From Heterohyrax brucei (lineage: Eukaryota; Chordata; Mammalia; Hyracoidea; Procaviidae): a stretch of 64,000 nucleotides of DNA. Location: positions 21,894,001 to 21,958,000 of the forward strand of contig CM053152.1 of assembly GCA_028571685.1 (NCBI GenBank). Direction: 5' to 3'. Shown here piece by piece: positions 1-11,130 of this stretch (position 1 is the stretch's first letter; each line of letters starts with the position of its first letter). Under the pieces are notes generated by a model. That model searched no databases. It saw nothing but the letters and a program-made list of their open reading frames with translations, and was not told where the DNA came from. Both the position numbers and the translations under genes were made by a program.

Positions 1-505
1 AGGACATTGGTTAAGAACCTCATGACATGCCAAAACTGTTCATTCACAACCCTGAGTTCCCTATTATTAGCTTTTCTGTACCCGTCTGCATTCTAGTCCT
101 TGCTCCAGGGCTACTGTGCTCCTTTAGTCTCGTTTTGTCTTATTGGCCGGTCTAATCTTTGGCTGAAGAGTTAAACTCAGAAGTGATTTCATTACTGAGT
201 TAAAAGCATGTCTGAGGGCCATACTTTCAGTGTTTCTCCAGTCTGTCAGGCCATTAAGTTTGTTTTGGTTTTTTTGTTTGTTTGTTTGTTTTTTATGAGT
301 CAGAACTTTGTTCTACCTTTTTTTCCAGCTCTGTCTGGGAGCTGCTACTGTGATCCCTGACAGAGCAGTCAGGGGTGGTAACCAGGCACCATCTACTTGT
401 ACTGGGCTCAGTCTGTTGGAGGCTCTGATAGATGTGGTCCATGAGGCCTTTGAACTAATCTTTCCCTTGTGTCTTTAGTTTTCCCCATTCTTCCTGGGAA
501 ACACT
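1..505 (-). mobile_element. L1 3' UTR fragment (older afrotherian type), antisense
   Basis: The stretch runs parallel to 33,990-34,370 (shared landmarks: the ctagtccttg block, the TCTTTGGC block, and the dinucleotide-rich centre before the ctctg..tggga block). That second copy begins with an antisense L1 tail. The piece is cut by the window edge. A (TTTG)n run lies at 265-293. Confidence 0.6.
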
Positions 506-589
506 TCAGATTTTGATAAGATTAAGTTCTGGCAAGTCTTAAAGAAGAAGAGCCCATATATTGTTTATGGAAAAGTTAAAAGCTATTAT

Positions 590-965
590 AACTAAATAAA
601 TACACAACTATGACCTAGCAATTTTACTCTGAGTCTCTTCTAAAGAAGCATCAGCATATAAAAAGAAACATATAGGTTCTTAATTGCTGTGTTGCTAGTA
701 AAGTAAAAAACAAAACAAGTGAGACCATCTGAATATTCACCAAAAATGGAATTACTTTGTAAATTGTGGTACATTCATATAGCTGAACATAGCAGTTGAA
801 AGGAATTGATTTGATCCATATGAAGCAAACATGTGTAAAGACAACTCACACCAAACTCTAACAGCGGCCACAGCTAGTGAGGACAGGAGAATATGAAGGG
901 AATGTTTTCATCAGGTATCACTGGAGTGATTAAAAATTAATTTAACCCTGTAGTTATTCTTTAAA
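590..965 (+). mobile_element. Old L1M fragment (ORF2 end and 3' UTR)
   Basis: It contains a diverged version of the usual L1 passage that encodes the ORF2 C-terminus (tgacctagcaattttactct, then the block ending in attcacc). It is far more diverged than the L1 copies elsewhere in the window. Confidence 0.5.
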
Positions 966-1365
966 GTTTCTTTTATTTTTTGGTTGTACTAATGATTCAT
1001 CCAAGAGCAGTGACTATTACTATGCTGTTTTTTGTTTGTTTGTTTCTTTTTCCTTTTTGGTGTATTTTAACCTTACTGTGGTAACGTGTCTATCCGTATA
1101 TGTGTGCCCATGCTTGTACATGCTTGGAGCATTTTTAAAAACTTGACATAAACACTATTTCATGGTATACAGTAAGTTCTGGGGTTATGACTCTTGACTC
1201 AAGGACATCTCATACTAGTCCTTTAATGTTATGGAGACTTTGTCCTCCCTTTGAAGCCGGTGCACCAATCCCAACTCCCAACAAATTCTTCATCACACTC
1301 ACTTTCACTCATGGCATGTGCAACTTTTAAATCACTGAAAGGGCTTCAAGGATATTCTTACCTTA
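966..1365. other. No recognised feature
   Basis: AT-rich sequence with a short GTTT repeat near 1030. No open frame or repeat family is convincing. Confidence 0.4.
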
Positions 1366-1535
1366 AAAAAACAAACAAAAAAAAAAACCTGTTGTCATGA
1401 AGTCCATTTCATTTCATAGTGACCATACAGGACAGAGTAACATTGCCTCAGAGCAGTTTCAAGAAGCAGCTAGTGGACTTGAGCTGTGGACCCTCTGGTC
1501 AGCAGCCAAGCTCTTAACCACTATATCATCAAGGT
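1366..1535 (-). mobile_element. AfroSINE, antisense
   Basis: Read on the minus strand it gives the tRNA-related head (ttaagagcttggctgctgacc), the central TCCAC box and the tail with ctgtatggtcactatga. It ends in an A-rich tract at 1366-1387. Confidence 0.8.
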
Positions 1536-1675
1536 TAAAGTAAGGCTAAAAAAGAACCATACACACCTGTTATGACCTACCTACAGGTTTGACTTAAAGA
1601 CACAGCTAGGAACATAATGTTGTTTGTAACCCAGAAACTGTCTGTGATTGATGAAAAAAAAATATAACAGTATCT

Positions 1676-1905
1676 ACTATTTATTGAGCATCCACTGCTT
1701 CTCAAGTTAGTATCCTGTGTGTATTAAAGAGATTATTTCTAAATCTCACTGTAAACCTATAAATTATTATTTCCTCCATTTCACATAGATAAAGTAAGGA
1801 TAAAAGAGGTTATGAAAATTTGCCCAAGGTCACATGTTTGGCAATAGCAAAGAGCCTTGACTTGAATCCAGGTCAGGTGCCTTTAAAGTTCTTGCCACGG
1901 CTCCA
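1676..1905 (-). repeat. MIR SINE, antisense
   Basis: The MIR core is visible in antisense: the phrase ttatttcctccatttcacatagat, then tgcccaaggtcacatgtttggc and ttgaatccaggtc. Divergence is high, as expected for MIR. Confidence 0.75.
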
Positions 1906-2529
1906 ACTGAGTCTATCAGTTTTTGTCCTCTGTAGATAGTTGAATGAACAGGAAAGCTGAAAGGCTTCCACAAAGCAAATTATGGAAATTCCCATGATTC
2001 TCTGCCAATTAGACCTACTGAGCAAAGGGGTAAACAATCTGGCTGCTGTTCCTCAGAAGAGAAAAAGAGAATGTTACAGTGAGTTTTCCCTTTGGGTGGC
2101 CAAAGGGATAATGCTTAAGGCAGGAAAAGTCTGAAGGGAACTGTAAGTTTTTCTTGACAAGAACAGTACTTGAGAGAGAATATGGAGTGGCATCTACTCA
2201 GTGAAAGCTGATGAACAGTGCACTGTGCATTCTAGCTCCCTGGTCTAAAAACAGCAACACCAGCTACTACTTATACAGTGCCTCCTCTACAGAGCAAGCA
2301 GTATTCCAACCCCCGTTACTTAATTCTCCATGATGCCAGTTAGAGTACTAAAAGTGACCACAGACTGTAAGATGATATACAGTACACTATTGTCAGAAGC
2401 AAGAACTTGATATCTAAATAAGACATAGTTTTTAAAAACTAGCAAAATTCTCTTACTAGCATACAGGTACCTCGCAAGCCCTAATCCACAACCCTGAAAG
2501 GTGGAAGAAGTGAAAGGAGGGGGATGAAG
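1906..2529. other. Mostly unassigned; possible MIR scrap
   Basis: No gene seen. At about 2262-2335 there is a weak match to a MIR core (actacttatacagtgcct). The rest looks unique. Confidence 0.35.
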
Positions 2530-2540
2530 AAACTGGGTTT

Positions 2541-3405
2541 TTCTCAACCTAATGTTTCAGAGGTTAGAGTAGCAGGGACAGGGGTCTGGGGACCATGTAT
2601 TTGGGGTACATAGAAGCCAATTGGCATAACTAGTCTATTGCTAAGGTGTCACCAATTGGTGACTGGGGCCTTAAAAACTAGTAAGCTGCCGTCTGAGGTA
2701 CACCAAATGGTCTCAGCCTATCTGAAACAAATGATCATCGAGGGCAACAAAGATACAAGGAAAAAAGAGCCCAGGAGACAGAAAGACCCACATGAATCGA
2801 AGACTGTATCAACATGAGACCAGAAGAAGTAGATGGTGCCCAGCCACCACCAAAGTTAGCCATGAGTGGGGACACAAGGTAGAGTCCCCAAGGCAATATG
2901 AGAAAAACAAGTGTGTAGCCCGTGAATGCTACTAAAAGACCTGAACTGACAGTCTGACAGTCTGGAGGATCCCCTGGGAACATGGTCCCTAGAAATGCTG
3001 CTGGCCCTGCCTGGAAACCAGTTACGAGGTCCACTCTTCAGACAAGAATGGACTGGACTCGGGGACACAGAGTGACCATGTGGTGTGCATACTTTGTGGT
3101 TCTAGGCATTTATGAGAAGCTGTACTACTGGTCTCTTTCTAGATGGGAAAGAAGGGGGTGAAGAGGGGGGAACAGATGCTTGTTTAGAGGATATTAGAAA
3201 TATAGAGTGAAAAGGAGGACTATGCTGTCACTGGGTGGGGAGAGCAGAGGGAGCTGCAGATAGGTGAGTATGCAAAACTGATACAGTTTGTATAGCCAAG
3301 CCAAGTGCCGTCGAGTCGGATCCGACTCATGGCGACCCTAGGGGCCAGGATAGAACTGACTGTCACTTAATCACAGTCAAAGAAAAGAAAAACAAACAAA
3401 CAAAA
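2541..3405 (+). mobile_element. 5'-truncated L1 3' UTR with target-site duplication
   Basis: It is collinear with the 3' UTRs of the full-length L1 copies at 30.6-31.4 and 61.1-61.9 kb (gggacaggggtct, ccaattggcataact, atctgaggtacacc blocks) and ends in an A-rich tail. The 11-bp direct repeat AAACTGGGTTT flanks it at 2530-2540 and 3406-3416. A short RTE/SINE tail at 3298-3359 interrupts its last 100 bases. Open frames on either strand here are incidental. Confidence 0.9.
3298..3359 (-). mobile_element. Short RTE/SINE-tail insertion, antisense
   Basis: About 60 bp carrying the antisense tail (gccaagccaagtgccg, then gagtcggatccgactcat) sits where other copies of this L1 3' UTR read straight from gtata to ttcactta. 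The exact edges and duplication are unclear. Confidence 0.65.
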
Positions 3406-3416
3406 AAACTGGGTTT

Positions 3417-3899
3417 CTGATGTGTGACTGCAGTGACATAGCTCTGCCGGAGGAAGGACTGTGCCAAGCTGAACCCTGTGCAGGATGACAAGTGGCCACA
3501 ACATTAATATTTATTGCCCTGTTTAATGTTGTATCCTGAATGGCAATTCTCAATGATCTTTAACTGGAGCAAAGATAAATGCGGATCTTGACACAGGGGT
3601 CAGGCCTATGGGTACACATGGTGCTTCTACCACTGCTATGCCTCACTTTATTAGAACAGTCCTAGCCAGACACTGGCCAAACTAACAGGCAAGTCTTATC
3701 TGTTGCGTTTATGACTATTAAGTGCTGACTATTAACAGTGTGCTCTGCTCCTTGCCCTGAAGAAATACTTATGCAAAACAAGGAAATGAGCAAAATAACT
3801 TTTTCTGTCTCACCTCTTTTTAGGGAGCAAACAGGAGTGTATTTCCTACTCCTTTCTGAGAAATAAAACTCAATTTCCAAGTAGTAGTTGACCCATAAT
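3417..3899. other. No recognised feature
   Basis: Apparently unique sequence. A 72-residue minus-strand frame at 3662-3880 has no recognisable domain. Confidence 0.35.
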
Positions 3900-4020
3900 T
3901 AGTCCCATTTACCCTTTGGGGATGTTAAGTATTATGTGTTTTCCCCACTTAACAGATGAGAGGCTCAGTGGCTTGCCTTCTGTTACACAACAGAAAGCCA
4001 TCTCTAGGAGGTCTTTGACC
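3900..4020 (-). repeat. MIR-like core, antisense
   Basis: ccacttaacagatgagaggc followed by ggcttgcc and ttacacaaca resembles the MIR central domain. Too short and diverged for a firm call. Confidence 0.4.
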
Positions 4021-4280
4021 CCATGACCAGGCCTACTCAGAGAAAGTTAAGTGGCAAGTTGAGCAACAATCTTGCTTACTTGCGTGGTTTATGATTGCAG
4101 TCAGCCAATACGGGCCATCAGGACCAGAATCCTCTGGAATCTCAATTCACACATGTCTCCTGAAATACTCTAGCAGAATGATTTGCTACTCCAGGAGAGT
4201 ATGCCTCCCCAGTAAACATATCAGAATTTCAGGGAACAAACAGGGAAATTTGAAAATGCAATTCAGTTTCATGATGGAAG

Positions 4281-4833
4281 TTCTGACAATTAAGTCTGAA
4301 AACTTCATTGTTCTCAGTGCTACATACCTCACTGCTGAGTACCACTGCAGTCGCTTCTGAAGTACTCTTCTTGGGAAGTGATTCTCTGACACCAGCACCT
4401 AGTCCACCCTTCAAAGCAATTTTGGAGCTCTTTCTGGAATGGCCATTGTGCACAGTGGCAAGGTGGCAAGTTCACAAACTTGATTGTACAGTTATTTGTG
4501 GGGAAGTTTTTAGCTAGTAAACAAGTAATTATGTTGGAACACCCTCTCTGCTCACCTGATGTCGCCCCCAATGACTGTTTTCTTTACCCAAAGATAAAGA
4601 AACTATTGAAAAGAAGACATTTTGATGACATTCAGGACATCACAGGTAATAACAACGACAGCTCTGATGACCATTCTAGAAAAAGTGTTCCAGAACTGCT
4701 ATGAAGCATGGACTAGGCACTGGCATTGGTGCATAGCTTCCAGAGGGGAGTGCTTCAAAGGTGACCATAGTGGTACTCAGCTCGGAGGTATGTAGCACTT
4801 TTTCTAGGATGAGTTCACAAACTTGTCAGTCCT
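4281..4833 (+). mobile_element. Palindromic nonautonomous mariner-derived element, copy 1
   Basis: The plus strand from about 4500 encodes the C-terminal part of a mariner transposase (LEHPLCSPDVAPNDCF, the third catalytic Asp region) and then the mariner 3' end. The left 165 bp (4281-4445) is the same mariner 3' end inverted: on the minus strand it reads FQKELQNCFEGWTR. The two arms (4281-4445 and 4668-4833) are imperfect inverted repeats around a roughly 220-bp centre. The ends read ctgacaatta and its degenerate complement. Copy 2 at 49,827-50,383 has the same architecture and almost the same length. It codes for no intact protein. Confidence 0.8.
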
Positions 4834-5039
4834 CATATAATTTTATGTATGAAAAACAAAACAAAAAGTGCCTATTATTTTCATGCATAAAAATAATCAA
4901 AATCTCTTCCAGGATAGCATGATCTTGTTTATTTATTTATTTTAAGAAACGCTGTTATAAAATCTTGAGAAATATTGCACTACACTGTAAGCTTTCAAGT
5001 TGAGCTTGAGCACTGTTGTGTAGGAAACTCAGGGATTAA

Positions 5040-5290
5040 GTGTACAGTATTCAAAGCCAGACTGTCTGGGTTCAAATCTGCCTTGACTGTCTCTGTGATA
5101 TTAGCAAGTTGCTTTAAAGTTTGCAAGCCCTGTTTTTTTTTTTTTAAAGGAAGATGTAGTAATAAGTCCTTCTTTACAAAGTGCTCAGGCATTAACTGAT
5201 AAATGTTTATATTATATGTTTGCAATATATGATAAGTACTTAGAAAAGTTTTGGATAGGAAATGCTCAATAAATGTAACCATTATTATTA
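5040..5290 (+). repeat. MIR SINE
   Basis: It shows the sense MIR order: ctgggttcaaatctgcc, the middle ttagcaagttgcttta, and the end aatgctcaataaatgt followed by attattatta. Confidence 0.8.
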
Positions 5291-5291
5291 A

Positions 5292-5568
5292 AAACCCTTC
5301 TTTGATTTTCAAAGCTTTTGGAACTTCAAACTCCTACCAAATGTTCACTGTTATTCAAAATGCATTTTCGTTACTTCTAACGAATATATCAAGATAACAA
5401 AATTGACCAAGTGATGCAATCATGTACATTATATTCTCTACACTTTTCCCTACTTATAACAAACTTTTTAACCCAAGGAATGTTGAGTTCACCCATGAGA
5501 TACTTGCCTCCTGGCACCCATCCTCCAATCCCCGCACCCTTCTTAATGGAATCCCTAACCATCCCCCC
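5292..5568. other. No recognised feature
   Basis: Short unique-looking stretch between a MIR and a solo LTR. Confidence 0.35.
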
Positions 5569-6113
5569 TGTTATGGATTGAATTGTGTTCCCCCCAAAAC
5601 AAGTATAGTATTTGGCTGGGCCCCAAAGGATTCCCTGTGTTTTGTGATCGCCCTCCATTTTGCGATTTTCTGATGCTATAAACCCTCATCTCTGCCTGTG
5701 GTTAACAGAGTGGATTATGTTAGAGATGATTATGGTGGCACTGTAAATCACTTCAAAAGATCACCGCTCTCTTCCACTGTAAAGGGAGTTTCCACCTTTT
5801 ATCCTGTCATCCTATGTGAGATAAAAGGAAAGGGAAGCAAGCAGAGAGTTGGGAACCTCACACCCTCAAGAAAGCAGCACCAGGAGTACAGCACATCCTT
5901 CAGAACTGAGGTTCCTGCACCAAGATGCTCCTCAACCAAGGCGGATTCAACACAAGGACTTTCCTCCAGAGCCAACAACGGGGAAAGCCTCCTGGAGCAG
6001 GCGCTGTGAATTCAGACTTGGAGCCTACTAGACTGTGTAAGAATAAACTTTCCTTTGTGAAAGCCATCCACCTTGTGGTGTTTATGTTATAGAAGCATTA
6101 GCTGACTAAATCA
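5569..6113 (+). mobile_element. Solo LTR, family shared by five copies in this window (ERVL/MaLR-like)
   Basis: It starts TGTTATGGATTGAATTGTGT and ends CTGACTAAATCA, so it has TG...CA-type ends. An AATAAA polyadenylation signal lies near 6042, just before the conserved aaagccatcca block. Sister copies are at 20,656-21,156, 24,427-24,957, 37,340-37,854 and 58,525-59,043. No internal retroviral sequence is next to it. The 103-residue frame inside it is incidental. Confidence 0.85.
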
Positions 6114-6559
6114 CTCCCATAGACACGTACTTCAGGGGAAACAGGACTTCATTTCCAGTTATTGGGGATGGATCCTGGCTAGCAGCTGCAGCATTCCCAT
6201 AACACTTGTTCAGCACTGGCTTAGAAGTAAGCATGTAACATGCAGAGTCTTCGGGGATCTTCTTTCTTTATTTCTAAGAGAGAGACACAGGAAGAATTGC
6301 CATTTCTTCCCCTGTTGTCTTGCTTGTACACTTGGCACTGTTTTAGCCATCATAAAATCATGAGGCACAGTGTCAGTATGTTAAGCACCTGAATCCTAAT
6401 GACACAGCTAAGGCCCTGTTTGTACCAGGACAAAGGCACCTTACCTCTGATTTACCCTGATGGAAGATCATGAAGTTACTACTATTTAAGCCAGTTTTAG
6501 CTGAAAATGTACTAACATGCTCCATTTAAAATCCACAGTAAAATGTCTTAAAATAAACT
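6114..6559. other. No recognised feature
   Basis: Unique-looking sequence; no coding or repeat signal I can support. Confidence 0.35.
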
Positions 6560-6820
6560 AGAAAGAATCAGAAATGTGTCTCCTGTAGTCCTAACATCAT
6601 TCTTGATTTCCTTCAATAGTTTCCTCCCTTCACATCCACTATAATGCTGTCCTATCAGTTCTACTTTCAAAATGTGTCTGAATCCACACACTTCTCCCCG
6701 TCTCTACTGCTGCCTTTTACTACAAGCCACCAACATTTCCTTCCTGCATTGCAGCAATAATAGCATCACTGCTGGGTTACCTGTTTTGATGCTTTCTCTT
6801 CCTCCTACAATTCAGATCAA
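6560..6820 (+). repeat. Probable L2 LINE fragment
   Basis: Pyrimidine-rich text (tccactataatgctgtcct, tgcattgcagcaataatagc) resembles the start of the L2 3' region. The clearer L2 piece at 7175-7640 follows after two insertions. Confidence 0.45.
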
Positions 6821-6824
6821 ATTC

Positions 6825-6995
6825 ACATAGCATAAATCTTACCATTTTAAAACATGTGATCTGGCAGTTTTTAGCATACTCCCAGTATTGTGTAACCATC
6901 ATCACTCTCTAACTCTAGAATGTTATCACCATCCTCCTGGAAATGCCCATACCCATTAAGCAGTTCCCATAGGCCCTGGCAACCACTAATACAAC
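6825..6995 (-). mobile_element. Old L1M 3' region, antisense
   Basis: accattttaaaacatgtgat, gtgtaaccatcatcactct and ccctggcaaccactaat are landmarks of the ancient L1 3' region. The same block is seen at 17,330-17,500. Confidence 0.65.
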
Positions 6996-7009
6996 CTAGT
7001 CTTAACCCA

Positions 7010-7172
7010 GAGCCCTGGTGGCACAATGGTCAAGAGGTGGGCTGCTAACCAAAAAGTTAGCAGTTCAAATCCACCAGCTGCTCCTTGGAAATCCTATGGG
7101 GCAATTCTACTCTGTCCTGTAGGATCACTATGAATTGGAACCCATTCAATGACAACTTTCAGTTTTTTAAAT
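7010..7172 (+). mobile_element. AfroSINE
   Basis: Near-complete sense copy: gagccctggtggcacaatgg (A-box region), cagttcaaatccacc (B-box region), cctatggggcaattctactc and the tail tcactatgaattggaac. Confidence 0.9.
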
Positions 7173-7174
7173 TC

Positions 7175-7640
7175 TTGACATCAGCAGTTGGAATGCTGTT
7201 TTCCAGAAATAAATTAGGGCATGTCACTTCACTGTTTGTAACTCTCTGATGACTCTGAACAACATTCTAGTTCCTCAGTCTGACCTAGAAGACCATTCAC
7301 AGTTTAATCTCCATCTCCCTCTCCAGTGTCATTTTGTACCATTGCTTTGCTTGCTTGCTAGGTTCTGCCCACACAAATCTTTTAAGGCGCTTCTTGAACA
7401 TACCAGCACATGCCAACTTCAGGATGTTTTCTACTTGCTCCCTCCCTTGGTTATTCTTTCCCTACTCTGCACATTGTCTCCTTCTCATCATTCAAGTCAC
7501 ATATCAAATGTCACCCCCTCAGCAAGGCATCCCTGACCAAGGCAGCTTTCCCTAACCCCACTGCTCCTCAGCATTACTACTTTTAATTGTTCCCATCGCA
7601 TTAATTACCATTTGAAGTTATGATGTTCATATTCTCTTTC
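7175..7640 (+). repeat. L2 LINE 3' region
   Basis: Degenerate L2 phrases occur in order: gggcatgtcacttcactg, tcaagtcacatatcaaatgt, cagcaaggcatccctgacc. The end of the element resumes at about 8050. Confidence 0.65.
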
Positions 7641-7689
7641 TCTTTTTCAAATTAACTCAGTTCCACACTTACATACACTTTAATTCTGG

Positions 7690-8030
7690 AAGACAATGCT
7701 TTATTCAGATTTCCTTAGGTTCTACCTAATGTTGTTTTCCAGCTCAAGATCCCATCCAGAATGTCCATTGCATTTTTTATCATGCTTCTTTGCACTTGGC
7801 TTGGCTTGGCTTCTTTAGGGTCCTCTTGGTTGTGGCAGTTTTTCAGCCTTCCTTTGTTTTTGATGACATTAACAATTTTCAGGAATATTTATGAGGTATT
7901 TAGTAGGATGCCCCTCCATAGAACTTGTCCAGTGTTTGTCATATGAGTATACTAGGATTATGACTTTCAGTGAAGAAGACCAAGAAGTAAAGTGATATTT
8001 CCTTTACATTGTGTCAAGGGTTTATCTCCA
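7690..8030. mobile_element. Old L1M-type fragment inside L2
   Basis: cccatccagaatgtccattg, tttttcagccttcctttg and tgatgacattaacaatttt match a common ancient L1-associated repeat in order. It separates the two L2 pieces and hosts the 17-bp insertion at 7792-7808. Confidence 0.5.
7792..7808 (+). mobile_element. 17-bp RTE/SINE-tail insertion with perfect 8-bp duplication
   Basis: The insert GCACTTGGCTTGGCTTG equals the end of the tail seen in other short insertions. It is flanked by GCTTCTTT at 7784-7791 and 7809-7816. Removing it restores a continuous old-repeat sequence (catgcttctttaggg). Confidence 0.7.
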
Positions 8031-8049
8031 GTTTTTGTTTATTAATTGG

Positions 8050-8185
8050 TTGGTTATCTGTTAGACTGTCAAACAGGAACCTTGTCTGCTCTTCTCACAG
8101 CTTATTCCCAGAATCTAGAATAGTGCCTAGCACATAGTAAGGCTCATTAATTATTATTTGACTGACTGAGTGAATAAACTGGAAA
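8050..8185 (+). repeat. L2 LINE 3' terminus
   Basis: gttagactgtcaaacaggaa, ttgtctgctc and tagtgcctagcacatagtaa form the typical L2 end. Confidence 0.7.
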
Positions 8186-9082
8186 AAGATGACCAGTACC
8201 GTGCCTACTGCTTTTGAGTGTGAACTGAAATATAGGTCAAGAAGATTTGTTGAGCATAGGTCAGAGAGTTTTCCTCTCAAATAATCTGGCATATCTTTGA
8301 GATAAATCTAAACCCTTGTGCAAATAAATAATTAACCCAAGGCCAATGGCACATTCAGAATCATTAATGAAAATTGATTTTCCCTCTCGGTAGGGCTGCT
8401 TCTCTCTGCTGCATCACAATACCATTTACAGAGTCAGCCAAGATTCATTGTCTTTTAATTCATTTCTACCCAGAGTTTTTTTTTTGAATGGTGATAGCCT
8501 CTGTGAAGTTTTCGTTTGTTTGTTTTTAAATAACTATTTGGTTTTGTTTAGCCTATACACAGAACAGGTGTTAGTAATTTAATTTAGGGAACATTTGGAA
8601 GGCAGCAATTCTCAGAACAATTAATGGCATGGGAAGCTTGGTTTACCTAGGAGAGATTGCAGGGAGACGCTTACTGAACTTCTGCGGCTGACCTCGAGTC
8701 TCTGCCAACTGACTTCATGGACATAGGGGAGCAGGAGGAGGAGTCTATTGGCAGCCAGCTAAATGTCTTTCCAGGAACATGGTAGAAATTGATTAAACAC
8801 ATATGCAATCACATAAATTGATAGAGGGAACCTGAAGGACATCTCCAGCCATTAGAACACCAAACGACCTCATGGTCCTGAAGGAAGTTTGATTTCTGCC
8901 TTGAGATCTCTGAGAATGAAGTCTCTAAAAGGAAGAACTATTTGCATTCCATTCAGGTTTCAGCTAACCTTTTGTCTTGGACGCCCCAGTAAGCAAACAC
9001 ACATTTGTCAGGGCTTCAGGATGAATGAGCAGAGCTTTTGTGCATTCAACTTGCAAATGTTCAGGGGGACTTACTGGAAAAG
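8186..9082. other. No recognised feature
   Basis: About 0.9 kb without a family I recognise. T-rich runs lie near 8468 and 8515. Confidence 0.35.
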
Positions 9083-9321
9083 GGAAGGAGCCCTGGTTGC
9101 ATAATGGTTAAGCATTAGGCCAGTAACAGTTTCAAAGTTTTGTACTCACCAGCCGCCCCACAGGAGAAACTTGTGGTAGGCTGCTTCTATAAAGATTTAT
9201 TGCTTTGGAAACACTATGAGGCAGTTCTACTTTGTCTTATAGGGTTACTGTGAGTCAAAGTCACCTCTGCTGCTCTGCTGGCAGTAGTTTTAGACGGTTC
9301 TTTTTTTTTTTTTTTTTTTGG
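9083..9321 (+). mobile_element. AfroSINE (long variant) with 12-bp duplication
   Basis: Head ggagccctggttgcataatg, a middle segment with ctgcttctataaagattta, tail tagggttactgtgagtcaaa and a 19-base T run at 9301-9319. The perfect duplication TTACTGGAAAAG is at 9071-9082 and 9322-9333. Confidence 0.9.
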
Positions 9322-9333
9322 TTACTGGAAAAG

Positions 9334-10247
9334 CAGCCTTGGACTGATAGTAGGAAGACACCCACTCTTGCTGGCCAGGTAGGGGGAGTATCCGTTCTTA
9401 TCACCTCCAAAATAACCTATTTCCTGACTGTGTATAACCTTCTCAATTTATTTGAACATGAATTTCCCTGAGTAATTGTTGGTCAGAATAATTATTTTGC
9501 CTCAGAATATGTGACCTGCAGGCCAAGTAACCTTACCATAAAATGATATAGAAAATTTAACACATGTCAGTTAACTAGCTAGTAATATTCTGACACATTT
9601 TGCATTTCCTTGAGTCTAAGGTGCCCGTGATAGTAGGACTATGGATTTAATACACAACATTTTGGAGGGAAAGAAAATAATCCCAGCAAATATAAACATA
9701 GATGACAAGATACATTCCAATTTCAGGAATGTTTGTATGTGGGAAAACATAGCATGGAGAAAATGTGGTGGGTCACGTACCAAGTGAGTGTGGGCACTGA
9801 GAATTCCCTAGAGACCTCAGTCTGCAGGTCTCATTCACCTTACTGGCATGTGTGAAGCTTCCTTGGGTGTTAGCTTCAGTTTTTAGTGCTCCAGCTTTCC
9901 CAGGCTCCCTCTGCTTGAGCTGGTGTTGGAGGCAACTGGAGAATCATCTTAGTTCAGCCTCCCCTTCCTGCATCTCTGCCTGCTCAGGCTTGACAGGAGT
10001 GGTGGCCTGGTAGCCCTGATCACTCCTGAAGCCATCCTAGACAGGGTGTCCACCGGACAGAAGAATTCTAGTCTGCTGCCACTGCTTCCCACCTATCAGG
10101 ATCTCATCCTGATCCACTTTGGTTCCTGCCCTCAGTGAATTCTCCAAGGTCCTTTCTGTCTATTCAGTTCTCAGATTCTACACTGACTATATTCCATTCT
10201 ATACTATACAACCAAAGAATAATTTTATGGGACATTTCAGTCCACCA
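9334..10247. other. No recognised feature
   Basis: About 0.9 kb of unique-looking sequence, more GC-rich around 9820-10,080. No convincing exon. Confidence 0.35.
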
Positions 10248-10410
10248 CCACAACAGCTAGCATTTACCAAGCACTTAAAATGTGCCAGACACTGTACAAT
10301 GTATACGTGTTGTGATTTACCACAACAATCCACTCTTGCAAGTGAGGGACAATGTAGCTTAGGTGTTAGGTCACTTGCCCAAGTTAATACAGCTAGAAAC
10401 TAGGTCCGCC
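10248..10410 (-). repeat. MIR SINE, antisense
   Basis: aatgtgccagacactgtaca, then cacttgcccaagttaatac and agctagaaact give the antisense MIR order. Confidence 0.75.
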
Positions 10411-11130
10411 TACAGCATAGTGGTGCTTGTACTAGTGTTCACGCTGCCTCTCCTTTCACTATAGGTCGAAGTTCTCGCCCAAGTAGCTGCTATGGGCAAG
10501 CTTGTTGGTCTGGTGTAGGAGTGAAGGAGAAGGAAAATTTGAGGATGGTTCCCAGGTTCCCAGTTTGCATGGCTGGGTAGAAAGTGGTACCTGCACTTCT
10601 AGTGCAAGTGCAGGAGAGATTTGTGAAGACAGATATCGGCTGCCTTCCACAACTCGATTTCTGCCATCATCTTGAGGAACTTCACAGTGCAAGTCCTAAT
10701 CTGGTCCAACACCCCAACCAATCATTTTCTTGTTGTCCTGGACTCTAAAGGCCTTCACTTGGGCTCCATTTCAGCCATCTGCTCTCATGGTCACACCTGT
10801 TCCTTGCATTCTCAGAACTGCACACATGAGAAATCCATCATCAATTGCCCCAATCCATCAATTGCCCCATTTTCTGTCAGCTTTCTGTCAACACTGTCAC
10901 AGTATTTATTATTCCACATATGTTCTTCTGCTCAAGAAGTCCATCAAAGCTCATGTGTGGACTCCAACTTGTCTGTACTTCTTTCTAAACTAGCCCATTC
11001 TCAAGGCTTATGATCCCTGCTCCCTTCTATAGCTCTTCTCTGGCCACAGCCATCTCTCTCTCTCTCTCTCTCTTCTTATTCCAGACCAAACAAATTACTG
11101 TATATTCTCATGATTCTAAGATCCCATCAG
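10411..11130. other. Unassigned, with small tandem repeats
   Basis: Contains an imperfect tandem pair near 10,840-10,867 (catcaattgcccca twice) and a CT run at 11,053-11,074. Overlapping 113- and 87-residue plus frames at 10,672-11,013 show no domain. Confidence 0.35.
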
